A DNA stretch of 49,669 bases, from the NCBI GenBank assembly GCA_947038155.1, contig CAMQVH010000020.1, positions 1 to 49,669 of the forward strand, read 5' to 3'. Below the pieces are notes generated by a model that saw only the letters and a program-made list of their open reading frames with translations, did no database searches and had not been told where the DNA came from. Shown in pieces: positions 27,014 through 34,708 of the stretch (its first letter is position 1; the number at the start of each line of letters is the position of its first letter). Made by a program: the position numbers and the translations under genes. The DNA comes from an uncultured Bacteroides sp. (GTDB lineage Bacteria; Bacteroidota; Bacteroidia; Bacteroidales; Bacteroidaceae).

Positions 27014-27835
27014 TCACTTTTTAGGTTTATCTTTAATCGCCTTATCTTTAATGGACTTTGCCTTAGTGCCCAATTCATTAGCAGCTTGTTCTTTCAATCG
27101 TGCTTGCTCAGTAAGAGTTGCTTGCTTTCGGACTGCCTCCTCATAGGTTTCTACATCTTGAAGCATTTGCCTAATCTTAGCGTTGTCCCGATTCAGTTCA
27201 AAGATTCCTTCCAGTTCTTCAATCTGTTCAATCGATGCTTTACCTTTCATCTTGATGTAGCGATACTTTAAGTCATTGTCGATACGGTCATAATCTGGTT
27301 GTCGGGCAAAATAAAGGGCAGAACCGAATGCGGCAAAAAGAAACATATTGACCATAAGCAACGCCCAGGTCGGCTTGGAGGCAAGGTCGAAGACAAACAA
27401 GTGCCTGACCTTATCGGGCTTGCTCATTCTCCCTTTGACGGATGCCGAAAGCATTTCCACTTTTTCTACCACCTGTTGCAAATTGCGTGTTTCCGTTGCT
27501 GTAAACCGTTCCAATAGATTCTTCTGTAATTCAAAGTTTTGCAGTTGTGCATTCTTAAATTCTGATAACACCCCCGAAAACTTGTCCGAGGTTGAATCAC
27601 GTTTCAATATGTTCGCGGTATCTGCTTTGATCATGACAAGGGTTTCCATGACTCGTTTGAATGCCGTTTTAACGGTATCCAAATCCTGTTTGACCTCCAG
27701 TAATGAAGATTCACTTACTACATTGTTTACTTCGGATTTTCCATTTGCCGATTGGGGTATGGATAACCTGTTTATCTTGTCCTCGATTCTTTCCAAGCAC
27801 CCGTAGATGCTTTCAATATATTCTTCACTTTTCAT
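27014..27835 (-). CDS. Membrane/coiled-coil protein of the mobilization module
   Basis: I do not recognise a named family, but proteins of this layout follow relaxase genes in Bacteroides mobilizable elements. It has 273 residues. The N-terminal ~140 residues are helical and coiled-coil-like ('ESIYGCLERIEDKINRL', then heptads to residue ~130). One hydrophobic segment (~154-176, 'WALLMVNMFLFAAFGSALYF') is followed by a charged helical tail rich in Ala, Lys and Glu (~195-273, ending KPKK). It could be a single-pass inner-membrane protein coupling the relaxosome to a helper transfer channel; this role is inferred from position. It starts 45 bp after the relaxase stop. Confidence 0.7.
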   Translation of the reverse strand: MKSEEYIESIYGCLERIEDKINRLSIPQSANGKSEVNNVVSESSLLEVKQDLDTVKTAFKRVMETLVMIKADTANILKRDSTSDKFSGVLSEFKNAQLQNFELQKNLLERFTATETRNLQQVVEKVEMLSASVKGRMSKPDKVRHLFVFDLASKPTWALLMVNMFLFAAFGSALYFARQPDYDRIDNDLKYRYIKMKGKASIEQIEELEGIFELNRDNAKIRQMLQDVETYEEAVRKQATLTEQARLKEQAANELGTKAKSIKDKAIKDKPKK

Positions 27836-27880
27836 GTCTCTGATTTTTAATTGTTATGTTTTTATCTACTATTGATTGAG

Positions 27881-28834
27881 CTACAAGCTCAATCTTTTCT
27901 TGCGTTTCTTTTTCTTTCGCCTACGAAGCAACTCGTCATACGGAATTTGCTCGTCCTGCGGATTATTATCCGATGGCAGGAAAAGTCCCAATCCGCCTTC
28001 AAGCAAACCGTTTTCTTGCAGACTTATCCGTTGTTCCATTGGACGGATAGACTCTTGTTTTGACTTTTTAGGCTCAAATTCCTGTTCTGTTTCCGGCTTA
28101 TTCCAACTTAGACGGGCATTTAACTTAGCAAAACTGAAATCCCTGCTGATTTGCGAAGCCTTGAATGTCAGACCGTCTTTGGTAAAACGGATTCCCTGAA
28201 TATCATTCAGTGTCTTTATCTCACGGCTTCTTTTTACAAACTCCAGTTTGACACCTTGTCCGGCTAAGTTGTTATTGAACTCTTTCCATGTCTTGGAGGA
28301 CTTTAATGCTTTCTTCACCGCATTGTGAATCTCGTATTTCACACGATCTGCCGAGCGAAGTTTCTTCACATTGGTCTTACCTTTATCCTCGGCATATGTC
28401 AGTCTGTACTTGTCTTTCAGTTTCTTCGTAGCAATCTCATTACGCTTGTAATCACCTTGTGAGGAAATCACTTTGCCGTCATATCCGATACGGTTATAGA
28501 CCAAATGACAATGCGGATTGTCTGTGTTATTATGCCTTACCAATATGAATTGAGTGTCTTTTATGACCATCAAATCCATGTATTCCATTACGATTTTAGC
28601 CATAAACTCATTTGTGAGTCTTGGCTTGTCTTCGGGTTTGAAACTCAAAGCGATGTGTCCGACTGGCTGTTTTATCTTCGGATTAAGCATACGCTGGTAG
28701 TTGAAACTGTCCGTTATTTCACGATTATTACCCAACAATACACCATCAGAAGCGATGACTTCAGCATTGTCTTTGCCCATCACGTAGCGGATGCAGCCGC
28801 CAAAGGATTTTCCTTTCTTTATCTTGCCAATCAT
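27881..28834 (-). CDS. Relaxase / mobilization nuclease (MOBP-like, PF03432 type)
   Basis: This 317-residue relaxase nicks oriT and leads transferred single-stranded DNA into the recipient. The N-terminal ~170 residues hold the relaxase core: GKSFGGCIRYVM (~8-19), GHIALSF with His60, and the three-histidine metal motif in RHNNTDNPHCHLVYNR (H101, H108, H110), the HxxxxxxHxH pattern of MOBP relaxases. A candidate nucleophile is Tyr17 or Tyr46. The C-terminal half is basic and ends with a run of Arg/Lys. It overlaps the mobC stop by 4 bp (ATGA), so translation is coupled. No coupling ATPase or mating-pore genes are present nearby. Confidence 0.9.
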   Translation of the reverse strand: MIGKIKKGKSFGGCIRYVMGKDNAEVIASDGVLLGNNREITDSFNYQRMLNPKIKQPVGHIALSFKPEDKPRLTNEFMAKIVMEYMDLMVIKDTQFILVRHNNTDNPHCHLVYNRIGYDGKVISSQGDYKRNEIATKKLKDKYRLTYAEDKGKTNVKKLRSADRVKYEIHNAVKKALKSSKTWKEFNNNLAGQGVKLEFVKRSREIKTLNDIQGIRFTKDGLTFKASQISRDFSFAKLNARLSWNKPETEQEFEPKKSKQESIRPMEQRISLQENGLLEGGLGLFLPSDNNPQDEQIPYDELLRRRKKKKRKKRLSL

Positions 28835-29205
28835 AAGAGCCTCCTTTCCGATGATTTATACTCGTTCATTATCGCTTTCAGTTTTTCAAGCAATTCCATC
28901 AGTATATTCTTAGTACGATTGATTCCCGCCTGATGCGACAACTTTGTAAGCTGGTTCAGGTTATTCGCCATTCCCACAAGATTGCGCATGGTGGACGCTT
29001 CCTCCGGAGAGTGCTTGGCCACAATCTGTGCATTGAACGTGGAATCCCTGATGTATTCCGCAAGCGTCCTATTCGCCTGTCTGCTGCGAAGACATAGTCT
29101 GTCGTAGTCCGGTTTGGAGAATTTCACCGTCACTGATTTGGAGAGTTTGCGGAAACCGCTTGCTTTCGGTCTCCCTCTCGGTTTGATTTTGTCTTTGTTG
29201 CTCAT
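28831..29205 (-). CDS. mobC: MobC-like relaxosome accessory protein
   Basis: This is a small basic DNA-binding protein that would help the relaxase open oriT. From ATG 29205 (MSNKDKIKPRGRPK) it is 124 residues: a basic N-terminus with an AT-hook-like RGRPK, a ribbon-helix-helix-like segment ('KSVTVKFSKPDYDRLCLRSRQANRTLAEYIRDS'), and the MobC signature 'MRNLVGMANNLNQLTKLSHQAG'. An ATG at 29232 is an alternative start; the longer frame back to 29370 crosses the oriT-like repeats and is not believed. It overlaps the relaxase start by 4 bp. Confidence 0.85.
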   Translation of the reverse strand: MSNKDKIKPRGRPKASGFRKLSKSVTVKFSKPDYDRLCLRSRQANRTLAEYIRDSTFNAQIVAKHSPEEASTMRNLVGMANNLNQLTKLSHQAGINRTKNILMELLEKLKAIMNEYKSSERRLL

Positions 29206-29282
29206 GTTACTTGGTTTATTGTAATAAGTCATTTTACTGTTTAGGTATCTCTTACAATCTGCGACCGTTGGGAGCGGATTAC

Positions 29283-29399
29283 CTCCACTTGTGAAAGTGG
29301 AGCGAGGTTTTTCAGGCATCCCGAAAGATAACCTCGCTCCCTCCCCCGAAACAGACGTTTCACTCCTCACTCCGATTGAAGGGATTCAAGGATGCCTGA
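29283..29399. other. Candidate origin of transfer (oriT) with nested inverted repeats
   Basis: Upstream of mobC are three stacked inverted repeats. The first is a tight hairpin CTCCACTT-GTGA-AAGTGGAG (29283-29302). The second is an 11-bp pair GGAGCGAGGTT/AACCTCGCTCC (29299-29309 and 29330-29340). The third is a 10-bp pair TCAGGCATCC/GGATGCCTGA (29312-29321 and 29390-29399). The location directly beside mobC and the relaxase is where mobilizable elements carry oriT. The nick site cannot be placed. Confidence 0.5.
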
Positions 29400-29443
29400 C
29401 GGCAGTAATGCAGCGTGCAGATACATTTTTCATCGGGCATATG

Positions 29444-29908
29444 TTATAATTTACGCCACTGTTCAAACCCTTCCGAGTAGATTTCAAGATGTTGTCGGGC
29501 GATGTTTTCAAGAAGTCCCGAAACACTCATTCTGCGGCTTCCGAGTTTGCGGACAAACTCGTCAAGCCTGTCACGCACCTCGCAACTGACAAATACGGGT
29601 TTGCGGTCTTCGATTTTCGGGACTTGCAGGAAAGCGGTACGGTATTCTTCCAATGACATCCTTCGCTGTCGGCTGCTAATCCGACAACGGGGTGTCGAAA
29701 ATGCCCCGTCTTTCCCCATCGGCATTTGCAGATTACCGGATTGGATTTCGAATTGTTCCGTAACGGTTAATGGAGTTCCGTTACCGACATTGCCTGTAAA
29801 CGATTCTCCTGTACTTTCAACGTTTTCATCATCAGGAAGAAACTGCGACATTTCCGTACCCGTCATGGCTTCCCATTGCTCTTTGCTAAAACTTTTCTTT
29901 GTTGCCAT
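29444..29908 (-). CDS. DUF3408-family protein of Bacteroides mobile elements
   Basis: This 154-residue protein has a disordered, acidic N-terminal half (1-95) and a conserved C-terminal domain 'KPVFVSCEVRDRLDEFVRKLG' … 'VSGLLENIARQHLEIY' (~105-148). That domain is the DUF3408 pattern common next to mobilization genes in Bacteroidales conjugative and mobilizable elements. The C-terminal part looks like a ribbon-helix-helix DNA-binding fold, so a relaxosome or partition-like role is plausible. It ends ~45 bp before the oriT-like repeats and is on the same strand as mobC and the relaxase. Confidence 0.85.
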   Translation of the reverse strand: MATKKSFSKEQWEAMTGTEMSQFLPDDENVESTGESFTGNVGNGTPLTVTEQFEIQSGNLQMPMGKDGAFSTPRCRISSRQRRMSLEEYRTAFLQVPKIEDRKPVFVSCEVRDRLDEFVRKLGSRRMSVSGLLENIARQHLEIYSEGFEQWRKL

Positions 29909-30500
29909 AATCTTTGAATTTTAATCGGTTTATATAGTAGTCTCAGTGCACACATTGACCTGTTGTCGGCAGCAAAGGAAGCAGGTATACTGCACGGAAT
30001 CAAGCAAATGGAGATAGCGTGGCAATTATGATGGCTTTTGCGTTTTAGCCACTGAATCAACGGAGCAAACTGCTATGATTTGCCATACTCTCACGATTAT
30101 AGATATTGGATAATGATTCGTTAGAACAGAGTTTTTGTTGAATCCGGCAGATGTGGTTTCTTACATTGGATAATATTACTGTATCGCCATTCCTGTTTGA
30201 TTACTGCAACCTGCTCAATCGGTACTAATGGAACATGGCTCTTTCCCGATTTACATAATCATATCCGCTGATTATGCAACACGATGACAACCGATGTAAC
30301 AGACCGTCAGTCGTTTGTAAATCCATTGTGGTGTGATTATTCCTGCTTTTCTTTGCATTGAAAACAAGGAAACAAGCCGCTGTCTTACGCCAACTGTGCC
30401 ACAGGATTCCATTTATCGGAAGTGTTGGGTGTAATGAGTGATCCGGTTTTACCTTAGCGGCGAGAATTGAAGACAATGTATAATCTAAATATCGGAAACA
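29909..30500. other. Intergenic region between the mob genes and the HTH pair
   Basis: This 592-bp divergent region has no convincing gene. It contains a 7-bp stem CATAATC/GATTATG (30254-30276) and two copies of ATTGGATAAT 60 bp apart (30105 and 30165). It must hold the start signals for the leftward mob genes and the rightward HTH genes, but no clear TAnnTTTG box was found. Confidence 0.5.
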
Positions 30501-30812
30501 ATGGAAATCATCAGTTTTGAGAAAAAGACATTTGAGGAAATTTCAGCCAAGCTGGATTACTTCGTGCAGAGGATGGAAACCCTCTGCAATAGCCATGACC
30601 AAAAGGAAACGGGCAAATGGATGGACAGTCATTCCGTATGCAGGAAGCTGCGTATCAGTCCGAGAACATTACAGACTTTCCGTGACAATGGGACGCTTGC
30701 CTTTACTAAAATCGGAAACCGTACCTATTACCGTCCTGAAGACGTGGAACGTGTAATCTCAGATGTGGAAGACAGACGGAAAGAAGCCAAATGGAAAAGC
30801 AGGGATATTTGA
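30501..30812 (+). CDS. Small helix-turn-helix protein (excisionase-like), first of a pair
   Basis: This 103-residue protein has an N-terminal helix (~1-35) and a winged MerR/excisionase-type HTH: 'WMDSHSVCRKLRISPRTLQTFRDNGTLAFTKIGNRTYYRPEDVERVI' (~42-90). The closing 'IGNRTYYRPEDVERVI' is the typical wing of the helix_turn_helix_17 class found beside integrases in Bacteroides elements. It is followed 45 bp later by a related gene on the same strand. A role in excision control or as transcription factor is inferred from position. Confidence 0.85.
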   Translation: MEIISFEKKTFEEISAKLDYFVQRMETLCNSHDQKETGKWMDSHSVCRKLRISPRTLQTFRDNGTLAFTKIGNRTYYRPEDVERVISDVEDRRKEAKWKSRDI

Positions 30813-30857
30813 CCGAGAATATAGAGTAATCAATATATAACCCAATAATTAAAGCGT

Positions 30858-31169
30858 ATGAGTAATGAAATCAGAGAAAAAGACCATGAGTGGGTAAAGA
30901 ATTTCCACTCTAATTTTGACAGGCTTCTGGCTTCACTTGAAGAGTTGTTAAGCCAACACCAACCGTCCGTATATGGCGATGAACTGCTGACCGACAAGGA
31001 AGTGGCATACCTGCTGAAAGTGAGCCGAAGAACATTGCTCGATTACCGCAACAACGGAATCCTGCCCTACACGCAGGTGGGCGGCAAAATCCTGTACCGA
31101 ACTTCCGATATAGAACGTATTCTGATAAACGGATACAAGGAAGCGTACAGATACAGCGAAAGCGGATGA
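30858..31169 (+). CDS. Small helix-turn-helix protein (excisionase-like), second of a pair
   Basis: This 103-residue paralogue of the preceding gene has a long N-terminal helix (~1-40) and then the winged HTH 'LLTDKEVAYLLKVSRRTLLDYRNNGILPYTQVGGKILYRTSDIERIL' (~44-91). The N-terminal extension differs from its neighbour, while the HTH and wing (VGGKILYRTSDIERIL) match in layout. Together they resemble the paired Xis-like factors of Bacteroides elements, where two small proteins are needed with the integrase for excision. It is 45 bp downstream of the first HTH gene and likely co-transcribed with it. Confidence 0.85.
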   Translation: MSNEIREKDHEWVKNFHSNFDRLLASLEELLSQHQPSVYGDELLTDKEVAYLLKVSRRTLLDYRNNGILPYTQVGGKILYRTSDIERILINGYKEAYRYSESG

Positions 31170-31246
31170 TTTTTCTGGAGGGAGCGCAGTTTGCCGTCTG
31201 CCCGTTTCATCCGGTTTTCAAAAAAAATAGCCTTCCCCTATAAAAA

Positions 31247-31299
31247 TCTGAAAAGCATATAGAATCGGTCATATATTTCAGACTTGTCTATATGCTTTT
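31247..31299 (+). other. Competing inverted repeats downstream of the HTH pair
   Basis: A perfect 13-bp inverted repeat AAAAGCATATAGA/TCTATATGCTTTT (31251-31263 and 31287-31299) overlaps a shorter one TCTGAAA/TTTCAGA (31247-31253 and 31276-31282). The two stems exclude each other. The first ends in TTTT and could be the terminator of the HTH genes. Confidence 0.5.
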
Positions 31300-31382
31300 C
31301 GGTTGTTTATATCGACTTTTCCGTCAGTCGCTTGTTTCCGCTGCCGTCAGCGTCCATTGTACAGACGTGAAAGGGAAAAGGT

Positions 31383-31429
31383 TTTCGGGGGGAATACTCT
31401 TTGCTTGCAAAGGAAGATTCCTCCCGAAA
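31383..31429 (+). other. Long stem-loop downstream of the integrase genes
   Basis: TTTCGGGGGGAAT (31383-31395) pairs with ATTCCTCCCGAAA (31417-31429) at 12 of 13 positions, enclosing a second stem CTTTGC/GCAAAG. Together they form a ~47-nt extended hairpin between the HTH pair and the 3' end of the minus-strand integrase gene. Confidence 0.5.
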
Positions 31430-31524
31430 CGGCACAGCCGCCAGACCTTTTCACTTTCAAAGAAGTCTGTACTAACTTTAATGGACGGGCGAGGAAGTAT
31501 GCGACTGACGGAATATGTATATGG

Positions 31525-32838
31525 TCAATCAGAATATTGGTTGTCCTGCTCCCTTTGTCCGTAGTGTATGTTTTTAACATTATCGCTATCCCTGTTCCAT
31601 TCCGGAATTTCATACTTGGCCTTAATGCTCGTACTGATTCGTTTTATATCCTCATTAACTTTTTGGCGGGTCAGCTTTGCATACAATTGTGTTGTACTGA
31701 TATCCTTGTGCCCCATCATCTTACAGACGGATTCCAATGGAACACCCTGAGAAAGAGTAATCAGCGAACCGAAATTATGCCGGGCCATATGAAATGTTAT
31801 CCGTTTGTCTATATCGCATCGCTCCGCCAATTTCTTGAAGTTGGCAGTCAATGCCGAACGTGCCGGAACTTTGAAAATCCTGTCATCCACACGCTGTTCC
31901 TTGTATTTGTCCATAATCTGTTGTGGTAAGTCAAGAACCTGAATGATACATTCGCTTTTTGTCTTTTGCCTGTTGAACCGTACCCATAGTTTGCTGTCTT
32001 CTGTGCGGTAAAAATGATCTTCCCGTAAATTGCGGAGGTCTATATACGAGATTCCTGTGAAAGTGCTGAACACAAACAGGTCTCTCACATAACACAGGAA
32101 TTTCTCTTGTATCGGTTTGCTCATCAGGCGTTTCAGTTCATCCGCTTCCAAATGACGGTGTTTCTTGATCGCCTTTTCCGGAAGATAACCCGAAAAGGGA
32201 TTCTTGTGTATCGTTCCTTGCGCAATGGCTCTCTTGACGATGGTTTTCAACATGACGGTAAACCCTTCAATAGTGGAAAGAGAGCGTTTGAGGTCTGCTC
32301 TCATATAGGAATCGTACTTTTCAATGAAGCTGTAATCCAATTGCCTGAGTGCGATATCATCGGCATTGTAATACTTCAGGATAAACTTCTTCAATCTGTT
32401 ATATGAAGAATGATGGTTGTGCAGTGTGCCGTAAGAACGTGTCAGCCCAACCTGTTTGGAGAGTTCCTCAATATATTCCTGATACAGTTCCAATAAATTA
32501 CGTTTTCTTGTACCGATACCGCTAATGGCGTTCTTTACAAGTTCCGCTGTTATATACCCTTGTTCCGAAAGTATCTCATCATAATGGCGGTGTATGTCTG
32601 CCGTCAGTTTCTCTATGGCACAGTTGATTTTCTGAACTTCACGGTCTTTCCCTTTAAGTCTGTATCTTTTAGCATCCCATAATGCAGGGTCTATATCCAT
32701 CTTTGCGGAGAATTGCGCTACTTCCGTATTTATGGATATCCTGCCCATAAGGGGGCACAGACCGTTCTTTTTCACCTTCTGTTTGTTGATATAAAACAGA
32801 ACGGCAAAGGTGCTGTATGTTGTTTTCCTGTTGTTCAT
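31525..32838 (-). CDS. Tyrosine site-specific recombinase (integrase), second of tandem pair
   Basis: From ATG 32838 (MNNRKTTYSTFAVLFYINKQ) this is a 437-residue tyrosine recombinase with the Bacteroides three-part layout: an arm-binding N-terminal domain (~1-100), a core-binding SAM-like domain (~110-215) and a catalytic domain (~225-400). The catalytic set is visible: Arg269 in IDLRNL, a likely Lys in NRQKTKS, HMAR (His350, Arg353), His377 in MMGHKDIS and nucleophile Tyr386 in QLYAK. It begins 2 bp after the stop of the other integrase, so the two are translationally linked. The longer TTG start (32862) lies inside the upstream gene and is not preferred. Confidence 0.9.
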   Translation of the reverse strand: MNNRKTTYSTFAVLFYINKQKVKKNGLCPLMGRISINTEVAQFSAKMDIDPALWDAKRYRLKGKDREVQKINCAIEKLTADIHRHYDEILSEQGYITAELVKNAISGIGTRKRNLLELYQEYIEELSKQVGLTRSYGTLHNHHSSYNRLKKFILKYYNADDIALRQLDYSFIEKYDSYMRADLKRSLSTIEGFTVMLKTIVKRAIAQGTIHKNPFSGYLPEKAIKKHRHLEADELKRLMSKPIQEKFLCYVRDLFVFSTFTGISYIDLRNLREDHFYRTEDSKLWVRFNRQKTKSECIIQVLDLPQQIMDKYKEQRVDDRIFKVPARSALTANFKKLAERCDIDKRITFHMARHNFGSLITLSQGVPLESVCKMMGHKDISTTQLYAKLTRQKVNEDIKRISTSIKAKYEIPEWNRDSDNVKNIHYGQREQDNQYSD

Positions 32839-32840
32839 AC

Positions 32841-34082
32841 TCAATCTGGTCTTTGTGGACAATTATCGGCCAAAATGAATTTTTCTCTTATCCGGACTTG
32901 CAAATCACCCATATCTGCGCCAATCTTTTCTTGGGTAAGGTGGGCATATATCCGGGTGCTTTTCCAACTCCGGTGTCCCAGCAGTTCACGAACCGTATCC
33001 ATTGGAACTCCTTGGGACAGAGTGATTAACGATGCGTATGTGTGCCGGGCCATGTGGAATGTCAGGCAACGCTTTATCTCACAGTGTTTTGCAATCTTTT
33101 TAAGATTAATGTTTGTCTTGCTGCAACTCAACATCGGGAACAGTCTGCCCTTGTCGGATATGCCGCAATACTTCTTTATCAATTGTAATGGAAGCTCCAT
33201 CAAAGGAATATGGCAAGGTGTTCCTGTCTTCTTTCTTGCTGTATGTATCCACCATACACCGTCTTCAGCCTGTTTTATATTTTTGGGTGTCAAGTTGCGG
33301 AGGTCGCTGAACGCCAATCCGGTCATGCAGGAAAATATGAAGACATCACGCACCAGATTCATATTGTCTTTTGGCAAGGGAGTCGTGAGAATCAGATTGA
33401 ATTCCTTTTCGGACAGGCATTTGGCGACAAGAGGCTCTGTCAGATACTTGTAATCCATGAACGGGTCTTGTTTGATGAGTCCGTTATCCATTGCGGACTT
33501 GATTACTAGATGCAGACGTGCCATAATATTGACAATGGTATTGCAGGTCATCTTCAAGTCGGCACGGAGGTACAAGTCGAATGCTTTCACAAATGTCGGG
33601 TTCAAGGATTGGAACGCCATATCCCTTACCTTGTATTTCTTTTGAAGAAAATTCTTTAGATGGTTCAGTGCCACACAATACCGTTTATAGGTGTCGATGG
33701 AACGGTTGACACCCACTTTCTTGTAGAATTTCTCATTGAGAAGTTCGTAATGCTTGACCAGCGTGTCTTGCTCGGATGCGATTCCTTGAAAAGCGTTTTT
33801 TACATCGACGGCAAGGACATTGTCGCTTTTCAGTTGCAGATCTTTGTATGCGGAATGTATGGCCACACATAATTTGTCCAGTTCTGCATTGGCGTTTAAT
33901 GCCGCCTTGCTTTTCCCTTTTACCCTGCCGGACTTTACATCCCACAACTTTTCCTGAATATACACTTTGGCACTGAACTGTACCATTGATGTTCCGATTC
34001 GTATCCGTCCCAAAACAGGGACGGTTCCATCGGCTCTCGTTTCCTTTTTCTTTAGATAGAAAGTCACTTTTAATTCATTCAT
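32841..34082 (-). CDS. Tyrosine site-specific recombinase (integrase), first of tandem pair
   Basis: This 413-residue recombinase has the same three-domain order as its neighbour. Catalytic residues are Arg262 (SDLRNL), a Lys in ARKKTGT, His343/Arg346 (HMARH), His370 (LLGHRS) and Tyr379 (RIYAH), all present and in normal spacing. The two proteins share layout and motifs (SQGVPxxxV, FHMARH) but are clearly different sequences, so they are not a recent duplication. A TAnnTTTG-type -7 box lies ~25 bp upstream inside an inverted repeat. The pair may act together on the att sites, or one may serve a second recombination event. Confidence 0.9.
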   Translation of the reverse strand: MNELKVTFYLKKKETRADGTVPVLGRIRIGTSMVQFSAKVYIQEKLWDVKSGRVKGKSKAALNANAELDKLCVAIHSAYKDLQLKSDNVLAVDVKNAFQGIASEQDTLVKHYELLNEKFYKKVGVNRSIDTYKRYCVALNHLKNFLQKKYKVRDMAFQSLNPTFVKAFDLYLRADLKMTCNTIVNIMARLHLVIKSAMDNGLIKQDPFMDYKYLTEPLVAKCLSEKEFNLILTTPLPKDNMNLVRDVFIFSCMTGLAFSDLRNLTPKNIKQAEDGVWWIHTARKKTGTPCHIPLMELPLQLIKKYCGISDKGRLFPMLSCSKTNINLKKIAKHCEIKRCLTFHMARHTYASLITLSQGVPMDTVRELLGHRSWKSTRIYAHLTQEKIGADMGDLQVRIREKFILADNCPQRPD

Positions 34083-34086
34083 AATC

Positions 34087-34126
34087 AGCTCTATTTTTTA
34101 ATTGCAAATTTACATGCGTTAGAGCT
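34087..34126 (-). promoter_or_regulatory. Predicted integrase promoter within an inverted repeat
   Basis: The minus-strand -7 box TAAATTTG (34105-34112) is flanked by the perfect 7-bp inverted repeat AGCTCTA/TAGAGCT (34087-34093 and 34120-34126). Transcription would start near 34098, about 16 nt before the integrase ATG. The repeat could be an operator for one of the HTH proteins. Confidence 0.45.
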
Positions 34127-34282
34127 AATCATTGGTATGCAAAAGACTGACAATCGGTGAAATAGAATCTCATAAAGAGAAAATTTCATGCCGTTCTACG
34201 AAAAATCACCCACGTATCGTTGAAATCCCGTTGCTTTCAGGTAGTTCCAGCCTTAAAAGCAGGTGTTTCCGGATACTTAAAC

Positions 34283-34301
34283 AGGTAATGTATTCGTAAC
34301 G
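34283..34301 (+). repeat. Candidate right attachment site
   Basis: AGGTAATGTATTCGTAACG is 17/19 identical to 14954-14972 in the same orientation and lies ~200 bp outside the integrase start, a normal place for an att site. It may be a chance match. Confidence 0.35.
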
Positions 34302-34603
34302 GAACACTTTCACATTTATGTCATTTTTTGCATTTCAGCCACTTGTTTTGAATGGGAAGAATATAGAAGACTGCACTGCTTGTCAGATAGTTATGCAAAT
34401 CGGTAAAAGTTTGCGTTTTGGATATACGATTTGGCAACCGTGCGATTTTCAGCGCTTTGCGGTGCTATGCTGTCAAATAACTCTCTTTGTTTGCAAATAT
34501 AGGAAGTTTTCCCGAAAGATAGAAATCTCTATACAGCATTTTTTGCGTTTGGGTCGTTCAGAGAAGTTAAAATGCGGGATTTTTATGCCGTATTGCGACT
34601 ACT

Positions 34604-34653
34604 CTATTGGGTAGTTTTTTCTACGATAACAACAATACTATCCTATCGGGTAG
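34604..34653 (+). promoter_or_regulatory. Paired 11-bp repeats CTATYGGGTAG upstream of the barrel-protein gene
   Basis: CTATTGGGTAG (34604-34614) and CTATCGGGTAG (34643-34653) lie 39 bp apart in the same orientation, 56-105 bp before the ATG at 34709. They are candidate binding sites for a regulator, for instance the PAS-LuxR protein encoded downstream. No TAnnTTTG box was found between them and the gene, as would be expected for an activator-dependent promoter. The rest of 34127-34603 holds only the candidate att site and no gene. Confidence 0.45.
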
Positions 34654-34708
34654 CAGGTAATATATCTATTATTCAGAACTTTGCGCTATAATTCAAATCG
34701 CAGAGTGT

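Larger units (their letters stand above)
14954..34301. mobile_element. Putative integrative mobilizable element carrying a type 4 BREX operon
   Basis: The segment contains tandem tyrosine recombinases, two small excisionase-like HTH proteins, a DUF3408 protein, mobC, a relaxase and an oriT-like region, followed by a defence operon. The genes on either side (GNAT, etf operon; fucosidase locus) are ordinary chromosomal functions. The BREX genes are visibly more AT-rich than the left flank. The ends are proposed from a 17/19-bp matching pair at 14954-14972 and 34283-34301. The true right end could instead lie further right, beyond the LuxR gene near 38.7 kb. No conjugative (tra/VirB) genes are present, so transfer would need a helper element. 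Confidence 0.6.

Noticed and set aside
28831..29370. Longer start for MobC at 29370
   Set aside because: The extension crosses the nested inverted repeats of the candidate oriT and has no recognisable sequence; the start at 29205 leaves a normal basic N-terminus.
30225..30476. 83-residue minus-strand frame between the mob genes and the HTH pair
   Set aside because: Its composition is unlike a protein (rich in Cys, His and Trp), there is no ribosome site and it contains the 30254-30276 hairpin; it was not called.
31292..31929. Plus-strand frames of 90 and 208 residues over the integrase 3' end
   Set aside because: They overlap the 31383-31429 stem-loop and the antisense of a certain integrase gene; no ribosome site or domain is seen.
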